The position numbers and the translations under genes are program-made. From Limnomonas spitsbergensis (Eukaryota; Chlorophyta; Chlorophyceae; Chlamydomonadales), in NCBI GenBank assembly GCA_037349105.1, contig JAYJMM010000054.1:186001-250000 (forward strand): a stretch of DNA of 64,000 bases, in the 5' to 3' direction. The stretch's first letter is position 1. Each line of letters opens with the position of its first letter. The notes below the pieces were generated by a model. It searched no databases, was not told the origin of the DNA, and saw only the letters and a list, made by a program, of their open reading frames with translations. Positions 18,688 through 28,850 of the stretch are shown piece after piece.

Positions 18688-19317
18688 TGTCACAGTATAT
18701 TACCGTATACGTGACAGAACCGTTTAGACCGCAGTTAGCGGCCGCGGAGCCTCCGCAGCTTATCTGCGGTGTCTCCGGATTTGAGCTGAGACCTAGAAAC
18801 CCGCTTACGCAGGATTAGTTTGACAGATTCTACCGTACTCTGTATTGGGCCTGCCGGGTCCCTGTATCCCGGCAATTGCCTTGGCTACTTACTTCGTCCC
18901 TTTCTAAAGGACAGACCTCTATTTGTAACAAGCACAGGCAGTCATTGAGACCAGCAGCTTCCATATAAGTCAGTACCTTAACTCGAGTCAAGCCTAGCTC
19001 AGCCTCCGCTGATCTAGCTGGAGCCAAGTACCCCAGTAAGAGAACCGAGACTCTGCAGAAGAAGAAGTACGCAGCCTCGTCCCGTTCGTCTCTCCGCGTG
19101 TTACGCGGTAAGTGTCCTTAACATAGCCCTGCTGGATCGCGACCAGACGGCCAGAAGGCCTATGCCCCCAAAGTCAGTTGCTATATATACACAATTCCAC
19201 CTAGCTGCTTAACTCGAAGAGCACTCGCAGCCAGTGAATAGTCACTGAGCCTGCCCGTAGGCGTCCGTCACTGCAGTGAGGAAAGAAGTCCGCCACGGAC
19301 CTGAAGCGCACCTCGCG
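18688..19317 (+). repeat. Terminal repeat B, 3' copy (630 bp)
   Basis: Identical by eye to 3587-4216. It lies between the two A repeats. A 65-codon frame on its minus strand is conserved in the diverged copy at 23526-23723. Confidence 0.85.
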
Positions 19318-19318
19318 A

Positions 19319-19548
19319 AGTAAAGTAGTAGGGGCGGTACCCACGAGACGGAGACTTCTATGCAGAGATATCCAGTTAGGGACTTCCAGATACAGTTATC
19401 TTGTTGACACACTCTTGTCTGAAGTACAAGGAGCATGAGTGTACGGTGATGTACCGTGTTTGTGAGTAGAGGACACCTCTCTAAGGTGTCCTGACCGGAG
19501 TTTACGGTATTTACCATATTGGCACGTTTACTGCTTTATGGTGCGACA
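19319..19548 (+). repeat. Terminal repeat A, outer copy (230 bp)
   Basis: Repeat of 18456-18685. It ends with GCGACA at 19548 and is followed directly by CTTA, matching the bases before the 5' repeat B. This makes it the true 3' end of the element. Confidence 0.85.
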
Positions 19549-19552
19549 CTTA

Positions 19553-20179
19553 TGTTATGCCGCTAAAGCGTGTGAGGAATGAATGTTGGACTCCCCGTGA
19601 CTTCAGTGACAGACTTTGGTGTGTGCGAGGGGGGATAATCAGTGTACGGACATGCAAATTACAATAGCGCCAGAATAACTAACATCCATGGCCGTTTTTA
19701 TCGAGGTGCATGACTATGTTGGCCGGCGCTGCTTGGGGCCTTGGGTATTGCAACATATTCAAACTCTTGTGAAGCCCTGACTACTTTACGTCATCGGGTC
19801 AGCCAACACATCGCACCCCTGCCGACTTGTCCACTCTCTGATGTCCTACGTGAGCAGGCCAGGGCAGTACTAGTCCTTTGGCAGTCATATAACCTAAACT
19901 AGTGCTTATTCCCCCAATAACCTGAACCCCGAGCCCCACCTGTCTCCCCTGTTACTAGACAGTGTTCCATCCCAAGCTCACACATTTCCATTCCCAACAT
20001 ACAACCGTTACGGGGTGCAACTGGCTGCAAGGTTGTGCCAGGGCTGCTAGGCGGGCTGCTAGTGAGGCCTTCCGTTCCCGAAGTAGAATTTGTTGAGCTC
20101 ACCTCGCACCACCTCGGCCAGGTGCTGGAAGTGCCACCGAGTGAACCTACAGGCCGGAAGGATTTTACATGGGTGGGAC
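19553..20179. other. Inter-element spacer, no gene seen
   Basis: Short frames only, with no recognisable motif. The sequence is the presumed pre-insertion DNA of the plus-strand element. Confidence 0.4.
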
Positions 20180-21210
20180 TTAACATAGTTGGGGTGTACA
20201 GGTCCAGCCGTCCATGTCTGAAGCGACTGAGGCGTGGATGCTTTGTTGTCGCCGAACGACGACGCACGTTGTCGCTCTGACTCGGCCGGCGCAACATGTA
20301 CGGGTGCAACATGGGCAGGGACAACTGACGGCGACGGCAGCGGGCGCAGAAACATGCACATCTGGTACATGCACAGCAAACGGGGCAATAGGCGTAGCAA
20401 CCTTCGCAGCTGCCAAATGTTGCTCAGAGGCTGTAACATAACTGGCTGATTCAGCTTTTGAGGAAGCACTTGCATAATCCTCAGCAATCATGGTGCCGGG
20501 TTGAGAGGCTTTGGAAGGTGTGCCATACTTCTCAGCTACACCTTTGAAATGGCGGTAAACTTGATTGGCCACCGATGCCAATTCAGTGTCCATACCCCTC
20601 ATCAGCTTTAGCTTTGTCTTAGGGGACATTTCCATCCCTTGTCAGATTGCCTCATGCCAGTTCTCCTTCAGCACTTCCTTATCAACTCTCATGGACTGAT
20701 ATGTTTTATCCCTGTCTGGACCTTCTGGGATCATCCACATCGCAGAGAGTTGCTTCTTGACTGTTGCATATGTGGTTGCAAGTAAATGTAGGCACTTCTG
20801 CTCAGCTGGCGTGGCTTGCTTCATCAACTCAGCCATTTTGTCGAGGCCAGCTATGTTACCCCGCCTTGGCTGCTACTCTGCCTGCTGACTGACCTACTGC
20901 CGACTCCTGCCTCGACCATAGGTTCAGTTGGGACACCAAGATGCTGACCCTTAGGATCAGCTGAGGAACATGCTGCCAGAAGTTCAACAACGGCTCTCAT
21001 GGCCTTTGCATGCCTGGTATTGCTTGTTGGGCCTCCTTCCTCAAGCATGCTGGAGAGGTATTTTCCTTCTATAGACATCCCTTGCAAAGCTGTTTTTGTA
21101 CTATCAAAAGAATGAGTGTACCTGATCCTATCAGTAAACTTCCAGCGAATGACAAAAGCCACATGTGCCTTCGGAAAGGGTCGCTCAAAATGACTAGATT
21201 CAGAACTACT
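20180..21210 (-). pseudogene. Degraded coding-like segment, unknown protein
   Basis: On the minus strand three adjacent pieces read as plausible protein. From about 21210 to 20851 the piece includes FERPFPKAHVAFVIRWKF and SIEGKYLSSMLEEGGPT. The second runs from 20836 to 20642, with MAELMKQATPAEQKCLHLLA. The third runs from 20635 to 20180. The second and third are in one frame, separated by a single TGA at about 20642; the first is in another frame. The composition is ordinary globular or helical, then low complexity (Ala/Ser/Val/Pro/Cys) towards the end. This looks like an old gene or transposon fragment with a frameshift and a stop, or exons of a gene whose splice sites I could not settle. 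No family recognised. Confidence 0.35.
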
Positions 21211-21370
21211 TTCTTCAATTCTGCACCGTTGTATCGGTTTGACGACCGATTTCCGCTTTAGTCAACTAATCGAGGTGCGACTAATCGGACTTTTTCTTTC
21301 TTAACAAAAGACGAATAAACTCTCACAGAGCTAATACTTGGGAGCTTCTCGTCTCACTACTGTAACTCAG

Positions 21371-21808
21371 TGATGCCGTACTTCTACTTTCAATTGGGCG
21401 TTCGATGCCTTTGGGGGTCCGTTTTGAGGCCTTTTAAAATATTATGGGGGTTCGCTTTGGGGGTTTGCAACAGATTTGGATACATTCCGGTGATTTGACT
21501 TTGGGGGTTGATTTTTCCTGAATTAATAGCAATCAGCGGCATGGGCGTGTCCCTTAGAGCTCATCTCATCAGGGTACTTAAAACACAGCAATTCGATGCC
21601 CTCCATGGTAAAGAAATCGTTTAAACAGAGGAGGAGAGTTTTGGCGGTGTGTCACATAAACGCCACACTTGGGTTGAAAAATGTGTGGTGATTCGACTTT
21701 GGGGGTTAGTTCGCGCGGACCCCTAATATCGATGGTGCTACTATTCTTTAGTTGGGGGTTGCTACCCCCAAAGTCGAACGCCCAATTGAAGGTAGCAGTA
21801 CGGTATCA
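21371..21808. mobile_element. Probable MITE with imperfect terminal inverted repeats
   Basis: The left end TGATGCCGTACTTCTAC and onward is mirrored at the right end (reverse complement TGATACCGTACTGCTAC), with similarity continuing through TTCAATTGGGCGTTCGA and TTTGGGGGT, about 40 bp per side. The interior carries further copies of TTTGGGGGTT and no coding frame. No clear target duplication is visible. Short, non-coding and palindromic ends fit a non-autonomous DNA transposon. The superfamily is not assignable by eye. Confidence 0.5.
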
Positions 21809-22259
21809 GCTCGATAACATGTGATCGTTCTACACTACTCACCTGGAATTTCTCGATAATGTTGACAGTTTCACTATGCCTCGACTTCTAGAGGTACACG
21901 TGACTACTGGGACGATCTTGGGACGATTGTGGTCGAATATCTTCTGGTGATGAGTCAATGCTGAGTGACTGCTTTGGAGTGAATACTGCTCTGATTACTC
22001 AGTTGGTCGACTTGTAGCCAAAAGGAAGGCCGTATGGACGATTTGGGATGGTGGTTGGTGGTAAAATACAGACACTCTGGTCTGTAGATATGCCTTTGTT
22101 AAGGGCAAGAAAACGATATAGTTGATGAATTTCTGCTGACAATTGGCAAGCTTCGATTCATGGCGATATGTTGTGGAACTACTTCTGACACTCTGGTCAG
22201 CTTGTTGGTTCAAAAGACTTTGCTACTGGAGATGACAATTAACTTGCAATATCAATACC
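21809..22259. other. Spacer without recognisable feature
   Basis: No convincing frame, repeat or RNA gene seen. Confidence 0.4.
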
Positions 22260-22940
22260 GTAGAACCACTTTAGCTCCGCTCGTAATTAAATAATTATTG
22301 GGGTGCGCGGACATGTCTGCGCGCTAATATTAATTCAAAAATGGCCGCTGCGCGGAGCGTCAGTCAGGTGCCCGAACAATTATTTTGGGGGTGCGCGGTA
22401 TGAATTAAAAACAGCATTTTTTACAAAATTTTGCGCGCTGCGCGCGACTGTTTGATTCGACATCCGTTCAGGCATCCTTGTCAAGTGTGCCGAGGGTGTT
22501 AACTAAGTATTGCTGTCCGGCTGAAAGTGCTGAACATTGACAAGATTCGAATTGCAGACCTCAGGGTGGACTGCTCAGTTACGTAGAACCACTCAGCCCC
22601 CCGGGCCCCAATAGCCACACGTTTCCTGAGGCCAGGAATCGGCGGAGGAGGGGGATGACGAGTACGGTATGCGGGTCCTCCTAGTATCAAACGATGTTGT
22701 AACCGAGTTTGACTGTACTGGCTGAAAGTGCTGCGCGGACGAAAATTTTAATTATTTCCAGTGATGCGCGATGTATAATTAAATTTCGTGCTGCGCGGCG
22801 TTAAATTAAATTAAAATTTCGTCGCAGCGCGACCGTTTTTTAAATTATTTTTGGGGCCGAAAAATTATTTTGCGCGGCCGAAAATTAAATTCTTTTTTTC
22901 GGGGGTGCGCGGAGTTAAAGTGGTTTTACGGTATTTACAG
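22260..22940. repeat. Alternating AT-rich and GCGCGG low-complexity tract
   Basis: Blocks such as TTAATT/AATTAAA alternate with GTGCGCGG and CTGCGCGC for about 680 bp. GGCTGAAAGTGCTG occurs twice (about 22519 and 22720). The middle part (22480-22700) is of ordinary composition and contains tRNA-promoter-like boxes on the minus strand. No coding signal. Confidence 0.5.
22544..22598 (-). other. tRNA-promoter-like A and B boxes (possible SINE head)
   Basis: On the minus strand GGCTGAGTGGTTCTACG (22598-22582) resembles the A box of Leu/Ser tRNAs, and AATTCGAATC (22553-22544) resembles a B box at tRNA-like spacing. No cloverleaf can be drawn with confidence. A tRNA-derived SINE is possible. Confidence 0.2.
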
Positions 22941-23005
22941 GGACGAGTGTCTCGGATGTGAACTGCTGTAAGAAAGAAAAAGTATCGGATCAGAACTGAG
23001 ATTCG

Positions 23006-23235
23006 TGTCGCACCATAAAGCAGTAACTGCAATACTATGGTAAATACCGTTAACTCCGGTCAGGACACCTTAGAGAGGTGTCCTCTACTCACAAACACGG
23101 TACATCACCGTACACTCATGCTCCTTGTACTTCAGACAAGAGCGTGTTAACAAGATAACTGTAACGGGGAGTCCCTAACTGGATGTCTCTGCCTAGAAGT
23201 CTCCGTCTCGTGGGTACCGCCCCTACTACTTTACT
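23006..23235 (-). repeat. Terminal repeat A, outer copy of the minus element
   Basis: 230 bp; differs from 23867-24096 at about one base, and from the plus-element A at roughly a dozen positions. It starts on the plus strand with TGTCGCACC, the inverted GTGCGACA terminus. Confidence 0.85.
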
Positions 23236-23864
23236 CGCGATGTGCGCTTCAGGTCCGTGGCGGACTTCTTTCCTCACGGCAGTGATGGACGCCTACGGGC
23301 AGCTCAGTGACTATTCACTGGCTGCGAGTGCTCAGCGAGTTAAGCGGATAGCTGGTTATTTGTATGTATAGCAATTGACTTAGGGAGCACAGGCCTTCTG
23401 GCCGTCTGGGCGCGATCCAGCTGGGCTATGTTAAGGGGCACTTACCGCGTGACACGCGGTGAGGGTGACGGGACGTAGACTGCGTACTTCTTCTTCGGCA
23501 GGGTCTCGGTTCTCTACTGGGGTACTTGTTTCCAGCTAGATCAGCTGAGGCTGAGCTAGTCTTGACTCGGGTTGAGGTACTGACTTATATGAAAGCTGCT
23601 GGTCTCGAAGACGGCCGGTGCTTGTTACAAACAGAGGTCTGTCCTTTAGAAAGGGACGAAGTAACTAGCCTAGGCAATTGCTGGGATACAGGTACCCGGC
23701 AGGCCCAATTCAAAGTACGGTAGAACCTGTCAAATCTCCCTGCGTAAGCGGGTTTCTAGGTCTCAGTTCAAATCCGGAGACTCCGCAGAGAAGCTGCGGA
23801 GTCACCGAGATCGCTAACTGCGGTCTAAACGGTTCTGTCACGTATACTGTAATATACTGTGACA
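23236..23864 (-). repeat. Terminal repeat B of the minus element
   Basis: Clearly homologous to 18688-19317 but diverged, while the hairpins and a 65-codon antisense frame (23526-23723 on the plus strand) are kept. Confidence 0.85.
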
Positions 23865-23866
23865 GC

Positions 23867-24096
23867 TGTCGCACCATAAAGCAGTAACTGCAATACTATG
23901 GTAAATACCGTAAACTCCGGTCAGGACACCTTAGAGAGGTGTCCTCTACTCACAAACACGGTACATCACCGTACACTCATGCTCCTTGTACTTCAGACAA
24001 GAGCGTGTTAACAAGATAACTGTAACGGGGAGTCCCTAACTGGATGTCTCTGCCTAGAAGTCTCCGTCTCGTGGGTACCGCCCCTACTACTTTACT
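23867..24096 (-). repeat. Terminal repeat A, inner copy of the minus element
   Basis: Nearly identical to 23006-23235. It adjoins the G-rich tract (CCCCCCGCTCCCC on this strand) that is the polypurine-tract candidate. Confidence 0.85.
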
Positions 24097-24786
24097 CGCC
24101 CCCCGCTCCCCAGCGTTAAGCCCTCCAGGCGTGCGCGGGGAGCCGGAAAAGGGGTGGTACTGAAAGAAACTTCTGGAAAAATATGTACGTAGAAGCTCAA
24201 ATCATCATCTGCAAATCTGCCTGGTTCAGGCCTTCTTCAAATCTGCCTGGTTCAGGCCTTCTTCAAATCAGAACTTAAAAAAAAAAAAACTACCGAGGTT
24301 CAGCTGAAGCGCAATGCGCAGAATCCTACAAATTCAAGCTGTTCAGCCCACTACTGGCTAGCAAACAGAGAAATTTCAAAGTTATCAGGTCAAGCTAAGA
24401 ACAACCGCTGCTCTCGCCCCACTGCGCCATAGCCGCCTGGTCTTCACTGGCCACAGGAAATGTGCGCCGTAGCAGCGTGATCCGCCCCATGCTGTGTTAT
24501 CATTGCCCAAATTGACTAATTCTCCTCGCTCATCATCTTCATAACATATGTACTACCGTAGCCTTGCTGCTACGGTGTTTGAGAAATAAATTTTCATTAA
24601 GCTGCCGTAACTCTACTCCTGCCTCTTCCGTCTTTGGTACGCTGGCTGCCGGCCCACTGCCTACCGGGTACTAGGACAAGCCTCGCTGCGTCTGCATTTC
24701 TGCTCTGTAGTTGCCTGCCCGCTCCTTGCCAGTTATGGCGTGGGTGACGTCACTTGCTCAGCGGCCTTGCCGCTCTGGGCTCGGCC

Positions 24787-25350
24787 TCAGGTCTCGGTAA
24801 GCTCCTCAAGAGCTGACTCCTCTTCCTCCCTTGCTGCTTCTTTGGCCACCTTAGCCCTTCTTGTAACTGCTCTCGGGGTGACATTGGCCTCTCCCCGGCC
24901 AGTGGTGTACGAGATGTCGTATAATCCGTTCGCCATTGGTCTTGCGATGCCCCGCTCCATCTGCCTTGTTGCTGGGTTGGTGGCCATGACTTCCACCTCA
25001 GGCCTGTCCATGACGTTGGCCTCCTGGGCTGTTCTGGCAGCCGCTCTGGCTGCTGGGCTCGGCCGCCCCTGGACCTGCACACTGCAACCCTCTGCAGCGG
25101 GTCCTGCTACTGCAGCGGGCCCAGCTTCCTTGTCATCAGGTGTGCAGTGTGGGCACAACCACTCGCCCTCAGGCACCTCCTCGAGTACTGGTACCAAGCA
25201 ATCCATGTGCCAACCTGTATTGCAGGCATCACACAGAAGCATCACCTCTCCGCGATCAGGCAGCTGGCACACCTCGCATGACATGCTGTTATTGGGTCTG
25301 GTGCCACTGAAATCAACCACTCCCCTAAGGTTGGGCAAGTGGCATGGAGA
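24787..25350 (-). CDS. PHD-finger reading frame of the minus element
   Basis: About 187 codons, same length and same position as 17185-17748, again separated from the integrase frame by one in-frame TGA (25351-25353). The C4HC3 finger is complete: CEVC, CDAC, GWH, DC, EWLCPHC. Although the rest of this copy is full of lesions, this frame is undamaged, and the differences from the plus copy are spread mainly over the tail. Probable role as for the plus copy: binding a histone tail. Confidence 0.7.
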   Translation of the reverse strand, partial: SPCHLPNLRGVVDFSGTRPNNSMSCEVCQLPDRGEVMLLCDACNTGWHMDCLVPVLEEVPEGEWLCPHCTPDDKEAGPAAVAGPAAEGCSVQVQGRPSPAARAAARTAQEANVMDRPEVEVMATNPATRQMERGIARPMANGLYDISYTTGRGEANVTPRAVTRRAKVAKEAAREEEESALEELTET

Positions 25351-28300
25351 TCAATTGACAGCATTCTCTGTTACTGTGAGGCCATCTGCCCCCTCCAACA
25401 CCAAGGTTCCCGTCGCCCCCAGTGTTTTTACCCTTAGGATCTCAGGCCTGGCCTTGGGATCGAGGCTGCGTCGCTCTGATGAATACTTCACATACACGTA
25501 ATCTCCCTCCGCAAAACGCCTGACCTGGGGGACATACCCTCCCCCACGAATGCGTGCATATCGCAGCTTGTCGCGGTGCTGCGCAATTTTTAGATGCTCA
25601 CCCGCGACTGGCAGTGCCTCTTTGATCCTGGCCACTCTGGCCAAGAGCAGGTCTGCTGCCTCCTCTGCTGTTGCCACCTTGGCTGTGTTCCAGAGGTCCG
25701 CCCCCACTCTGGAGGGGAAGGTGGGTCTCTGCCCGAACAGCACCTCCTACGGCGCCATGCGCGTGGCCTGCTGCGGCGAGCATCGGAAGCCTAGGGCTAC
25801 CCAGGGCACCATCTTGTCCCAGGACTCGTTGCTGCTGCCCTCCTCGCAGCACTTGCGCAGGCCTGCCTTGAGGGTCTGGACAGCCCTCTCTGATAGCCCG
25901 TCTGCCTGGGGGTGGTTGGCAGAAGTGGTGCGGTGGTCAATGAAGCAGTCCAACAACATGTCCTGAAATTCACCCTGGAACTCTGTCCCCTGGTTTGTTA
26001 CCACTTCTGCGCATCCCCCGAATCGTGCCACAACATTTTGAAGGAACGCTAAGGCCGTCACATCAGACGCCTTGCCTGGAATGGGGATCAACTCCACCCA
26101 TTTGGAGTAATGCTCCACACAAACCATCACAAACCTATTGCCCCTGGAAGTGGTCGTAAATGGGCCACACAGGTCCACTCCCCACCGGAAAAATAACCCC
26201 TCAATGGGTAGTGGGTGCAGGTTGGGCTGTATGTGATTGAATGTGGACGCCCTGGCCCTGTCACACACACCACATTCCTGCACTGCCTTTTTGACTGCTG
26301 CTCTGAGTCCCCGCCACCAATGCTGCTGCATGACCATGAAGGCCGTGCGGTGGCTGCCAAAATGGCCCGTACCGGCATGGGCTGTCTGGATCACTGCAAG
26401 CCTGTCCTCTGGCCTGGGCACCACACAACGTCTACCGTCAGGCATGAGTCTCATCAGTACTCCTCCCCTCTCTGATTCCCACTGGAATGGCGCAGCTCTG
26501 CGCTGTATTCTGGTCTGTTCTCCTAGCTCTGTTCCCTGAACAAATGCCTTCTCACGGAGAAACCTCAATACAGGTTCATCTGCCCACACATCAACCCTAA
26601 CCGATGGTCCTGCAGGGCATCCTGGCGGGTCCTTCTCACCCTCTGTGTCCCTGGTCACCATGACTTCAACCTCAACTTGTTCCTCAGGCGTGTTCCCACC
26701 TGGTTCTTGTGCCGCGTCGGCCCAGTCTGCCGCAGCCGATTCTCCCAGGCACTGCTTGTATGACGCGGCCACTTCTCCGCTGCCAGAGCATGCGTTTCCT
26801 GCAGTAGCAAGGGCATAGTGGCTGGACATTAAAGTTGCACCCATCACTGGGTCCTTGTCCGGGCCTGGCAGCCTTGCCATGCGTTTCAATTCCTCTGGTA
26901 TGATTTTAGCACACTCAAGTGCCACATTGAGCCATGCACCGAGTGCCCACGAATCCATGCACCTGCCCAAGGCTGCCCTCCTGGCTGCCTCTGGGAAGTC
27001 TGGGCGCGGCAAAGTGGACCCCATAGCGTACCCCATAGCTCGTTCACGCTCGTTTGCATTGGGCTCCTGCAAGTCCCCCATAGGTCTATACACCATCCCA
27101 TTTTGCCCGTTCCGAAAAGAATATGATGAGGGCGTGGCCATCAGACATGGCAGCACCTTCCTGGGCTGGCCTGTTACGTTGATGCGGTACCCCCCATTGT
27201 CCGGACATGAGACTACCTGGGCCTTGCTGCCCTTGTCCAGAATGTCGTCTACTATCCCCTCGTGGGGTCTGGTCGACGCACGAATCACAAACTCAATATC
27301 TGCTGCAGGGGCGATATTCCCCCAATAGTTGCGGGTGCGGTGGGCGTAAGACCCCACCTGCGCTGCGTCAAACAACGCCGGTGTCCCGAGAATCCTGCAC
27401 ACCTCCTGAAAAGCCTCAACACTGGCCTTCACACTCTTCTGATTCAATTGCATTGCCACATTCTCAATCAGGTACGCTGGCGGCCTAGGCCCCTGCAGGA
27501 ACTGTAGTGTACCCAACAGCTTGACTAACGGGAAGAAAGACTTGCTTCTCTCTCCCTCGAGCCCCCGCCCCTTGCCTGCTGACGAGAGGTCCTGGCACTC
27601 CCAGCCTGCTACCATGAACCACTGGCGCCCATCCTGGGCGCCCGCCTCCTTGAGGTGTTCCGCCGTAATGGCATACACATCTTGGGGCAACGCTCTGAAA
27701 GCCTTATCAAACGCTTTGACTGGAAGCAACTGAGGGTATCTCCTGTGTAACTGCAACAGGCGACCCCCTGCGATCTCTCTGACTTCCTCACTGATATCAG
27801 CATACAAGTACTGCACCACTGAGATACCCGCCCTGAGCACCATCTCCAGCCCTGAGCACATACCTCCAAAGGGCTCGAAAAGGACGACTCCCTCGGTCTC
27901 CATGGCCCGTACAGCACCACTTGACAGGCAAGCTGTATCCAGGCCTGCATGTAAATGAGGGGGCGTCACCCGAGGCAGGTCAGCAAGAACATCACTGATC
28001 ATTGTCCTGGCTCGCGTCCTGTTGCTGAATGCCTGTTCTGCTGTACTGACAGGCTGCGCCTGCTCATCATCGTCAGTGGCGGCAGAGGATATCTCCTGCC
28101 CCACCTGTGCTGTCACGCAAGCTGCCTCTGCAGCTCGCAACACCTGTACTCTCCTTCTGCCCTCCTGCGCCATGCGCACTATCTGGTCTGCATGCCACTG
28201 GTTCACTCTGCCCAACCCCGTGAGCAAAGCTACTTGTTTCCCACCTGCCTCCCTCTGGACTGCTGGCTCGGGAGCGGCTGTGTCGAGCCTGGCCCCTGTG

Positions 28301-28850
28301 CGGTCAGCTGAGGATGGGAGTGGCGACCTGGACGGGATGTCCGCATTCTGGTGGCATGCCCCTGAGCGGTGGACAATGGTAATGTCGAGCTCTTGAAGCA
28401 TGAGAGCCCACCTAGCATGCTGGCCCACCAACGTCTGATTGTCCATGAGGTAAGTGAGCGGCTCATGGTCAGTGATGAGATGCACCTTGCACCCAAACAG
28501 CATGTGGCGGTATGTGCGTGCTGCATACACTGCAGCCAGCATCTCCCCCTGGAACGAGGAATAGTTCCTCTCGCTCTTGTTCAGGGATCTGGACGTGCAT
28601 GCCACCATATACTCCCGCCCGCTGTCGTCACAATGCCCTAGCACGGCGCCTATGCCCTGCTTAGAGAAATCTGTGTACAATAAGAACGGCCTTGGCGGCC
28701 CCTTGCCGTCTGGCCCTATCCCACTGTAATCTGGTCTGCGCAGGACTCTTCCGCCCTCGCACATCTCTGTTTTGATCAACTGGAACGCATGCGACTGCTC
28801 TGGCCCCCACACAAACGGGACCCCCTTGACCAGCACTGCATTACCCTCTG
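25351..28850 (-). pseudogene. Pol remnant: RNase H, methyltransferase, integrase (no RT)
   Basis: Starts at a deletion junction near 28850, where gag sequence is joined to the last turn of the RT/connection region; the RT palm with FIDD is absent. RNase H (YTDFS) and the complete methyltransferase (FGGMCSG, ECQDLS, IENVA, AHRTRNYWGN) stay open. Integrase keeps the zinc motif and the first Asp, but the second catalytic Asp is Asn (VVTNQGTEF). A nonsense change (the codon after RMAP reads TAG, 25747-25749) cuts the frame, which then resumes to 25351 in the same phase. The methyltransferase frame has survived intact in a copy that cannot retrotranspose by itself. Confidence 0.8.

Larger units (their letters stand above)
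3587..19548 (+). mobile_element. Giant Ty3/gypsy-like retrotransposon with DNA methyltransferase, plus-strand copy
   Basis: A 15.96-kb element flanked by the 4-bp direct repeat CTTA (3583-3586 and 19549-19552). It begins TGTCAC and ends GTGCGACA, so it has TG..CA termini. The order is: 630-bp terminal repeat B (3587-4216), leader (4217-4923), polyprotein (4924-17184), PHD frame (17185-17748), 3' untranslated region, repeat A (18456-18685), repeat B (18688-19317), repeat A (19319-19548). The two B copies look identical, as do the two A copies, which points to a recent insertion. The RT-RNase H-integrase order and the DDE integrase place it with Ty3/gypsy (Metaviridae). The split terminal repeats do not fit ordinary LTRs. 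It has lost about 2.7 kb (gag/protease region) relative to the minus-strand copy, so it may depend on a complete relative for protease. Confidence 0.85.

Noticed and set aside
3587..19548. Tyrosine recombinase element (DIRS/Ngaro) because of the split repeats
   Set aside because: No R..H-R-Y recombinase motif is seen; the element clearly encodes an HHCC/DDE integrase.
18456..19548. A-B-A read as a small non-autonomous LTR element (TRIM) inserted by chance next to the gypsy 3' end
   Set aside because: Both elements have it at the same place, the repeats match within each element but differ between elements, and B also forms the 5' end; a chance insertion would not do this.
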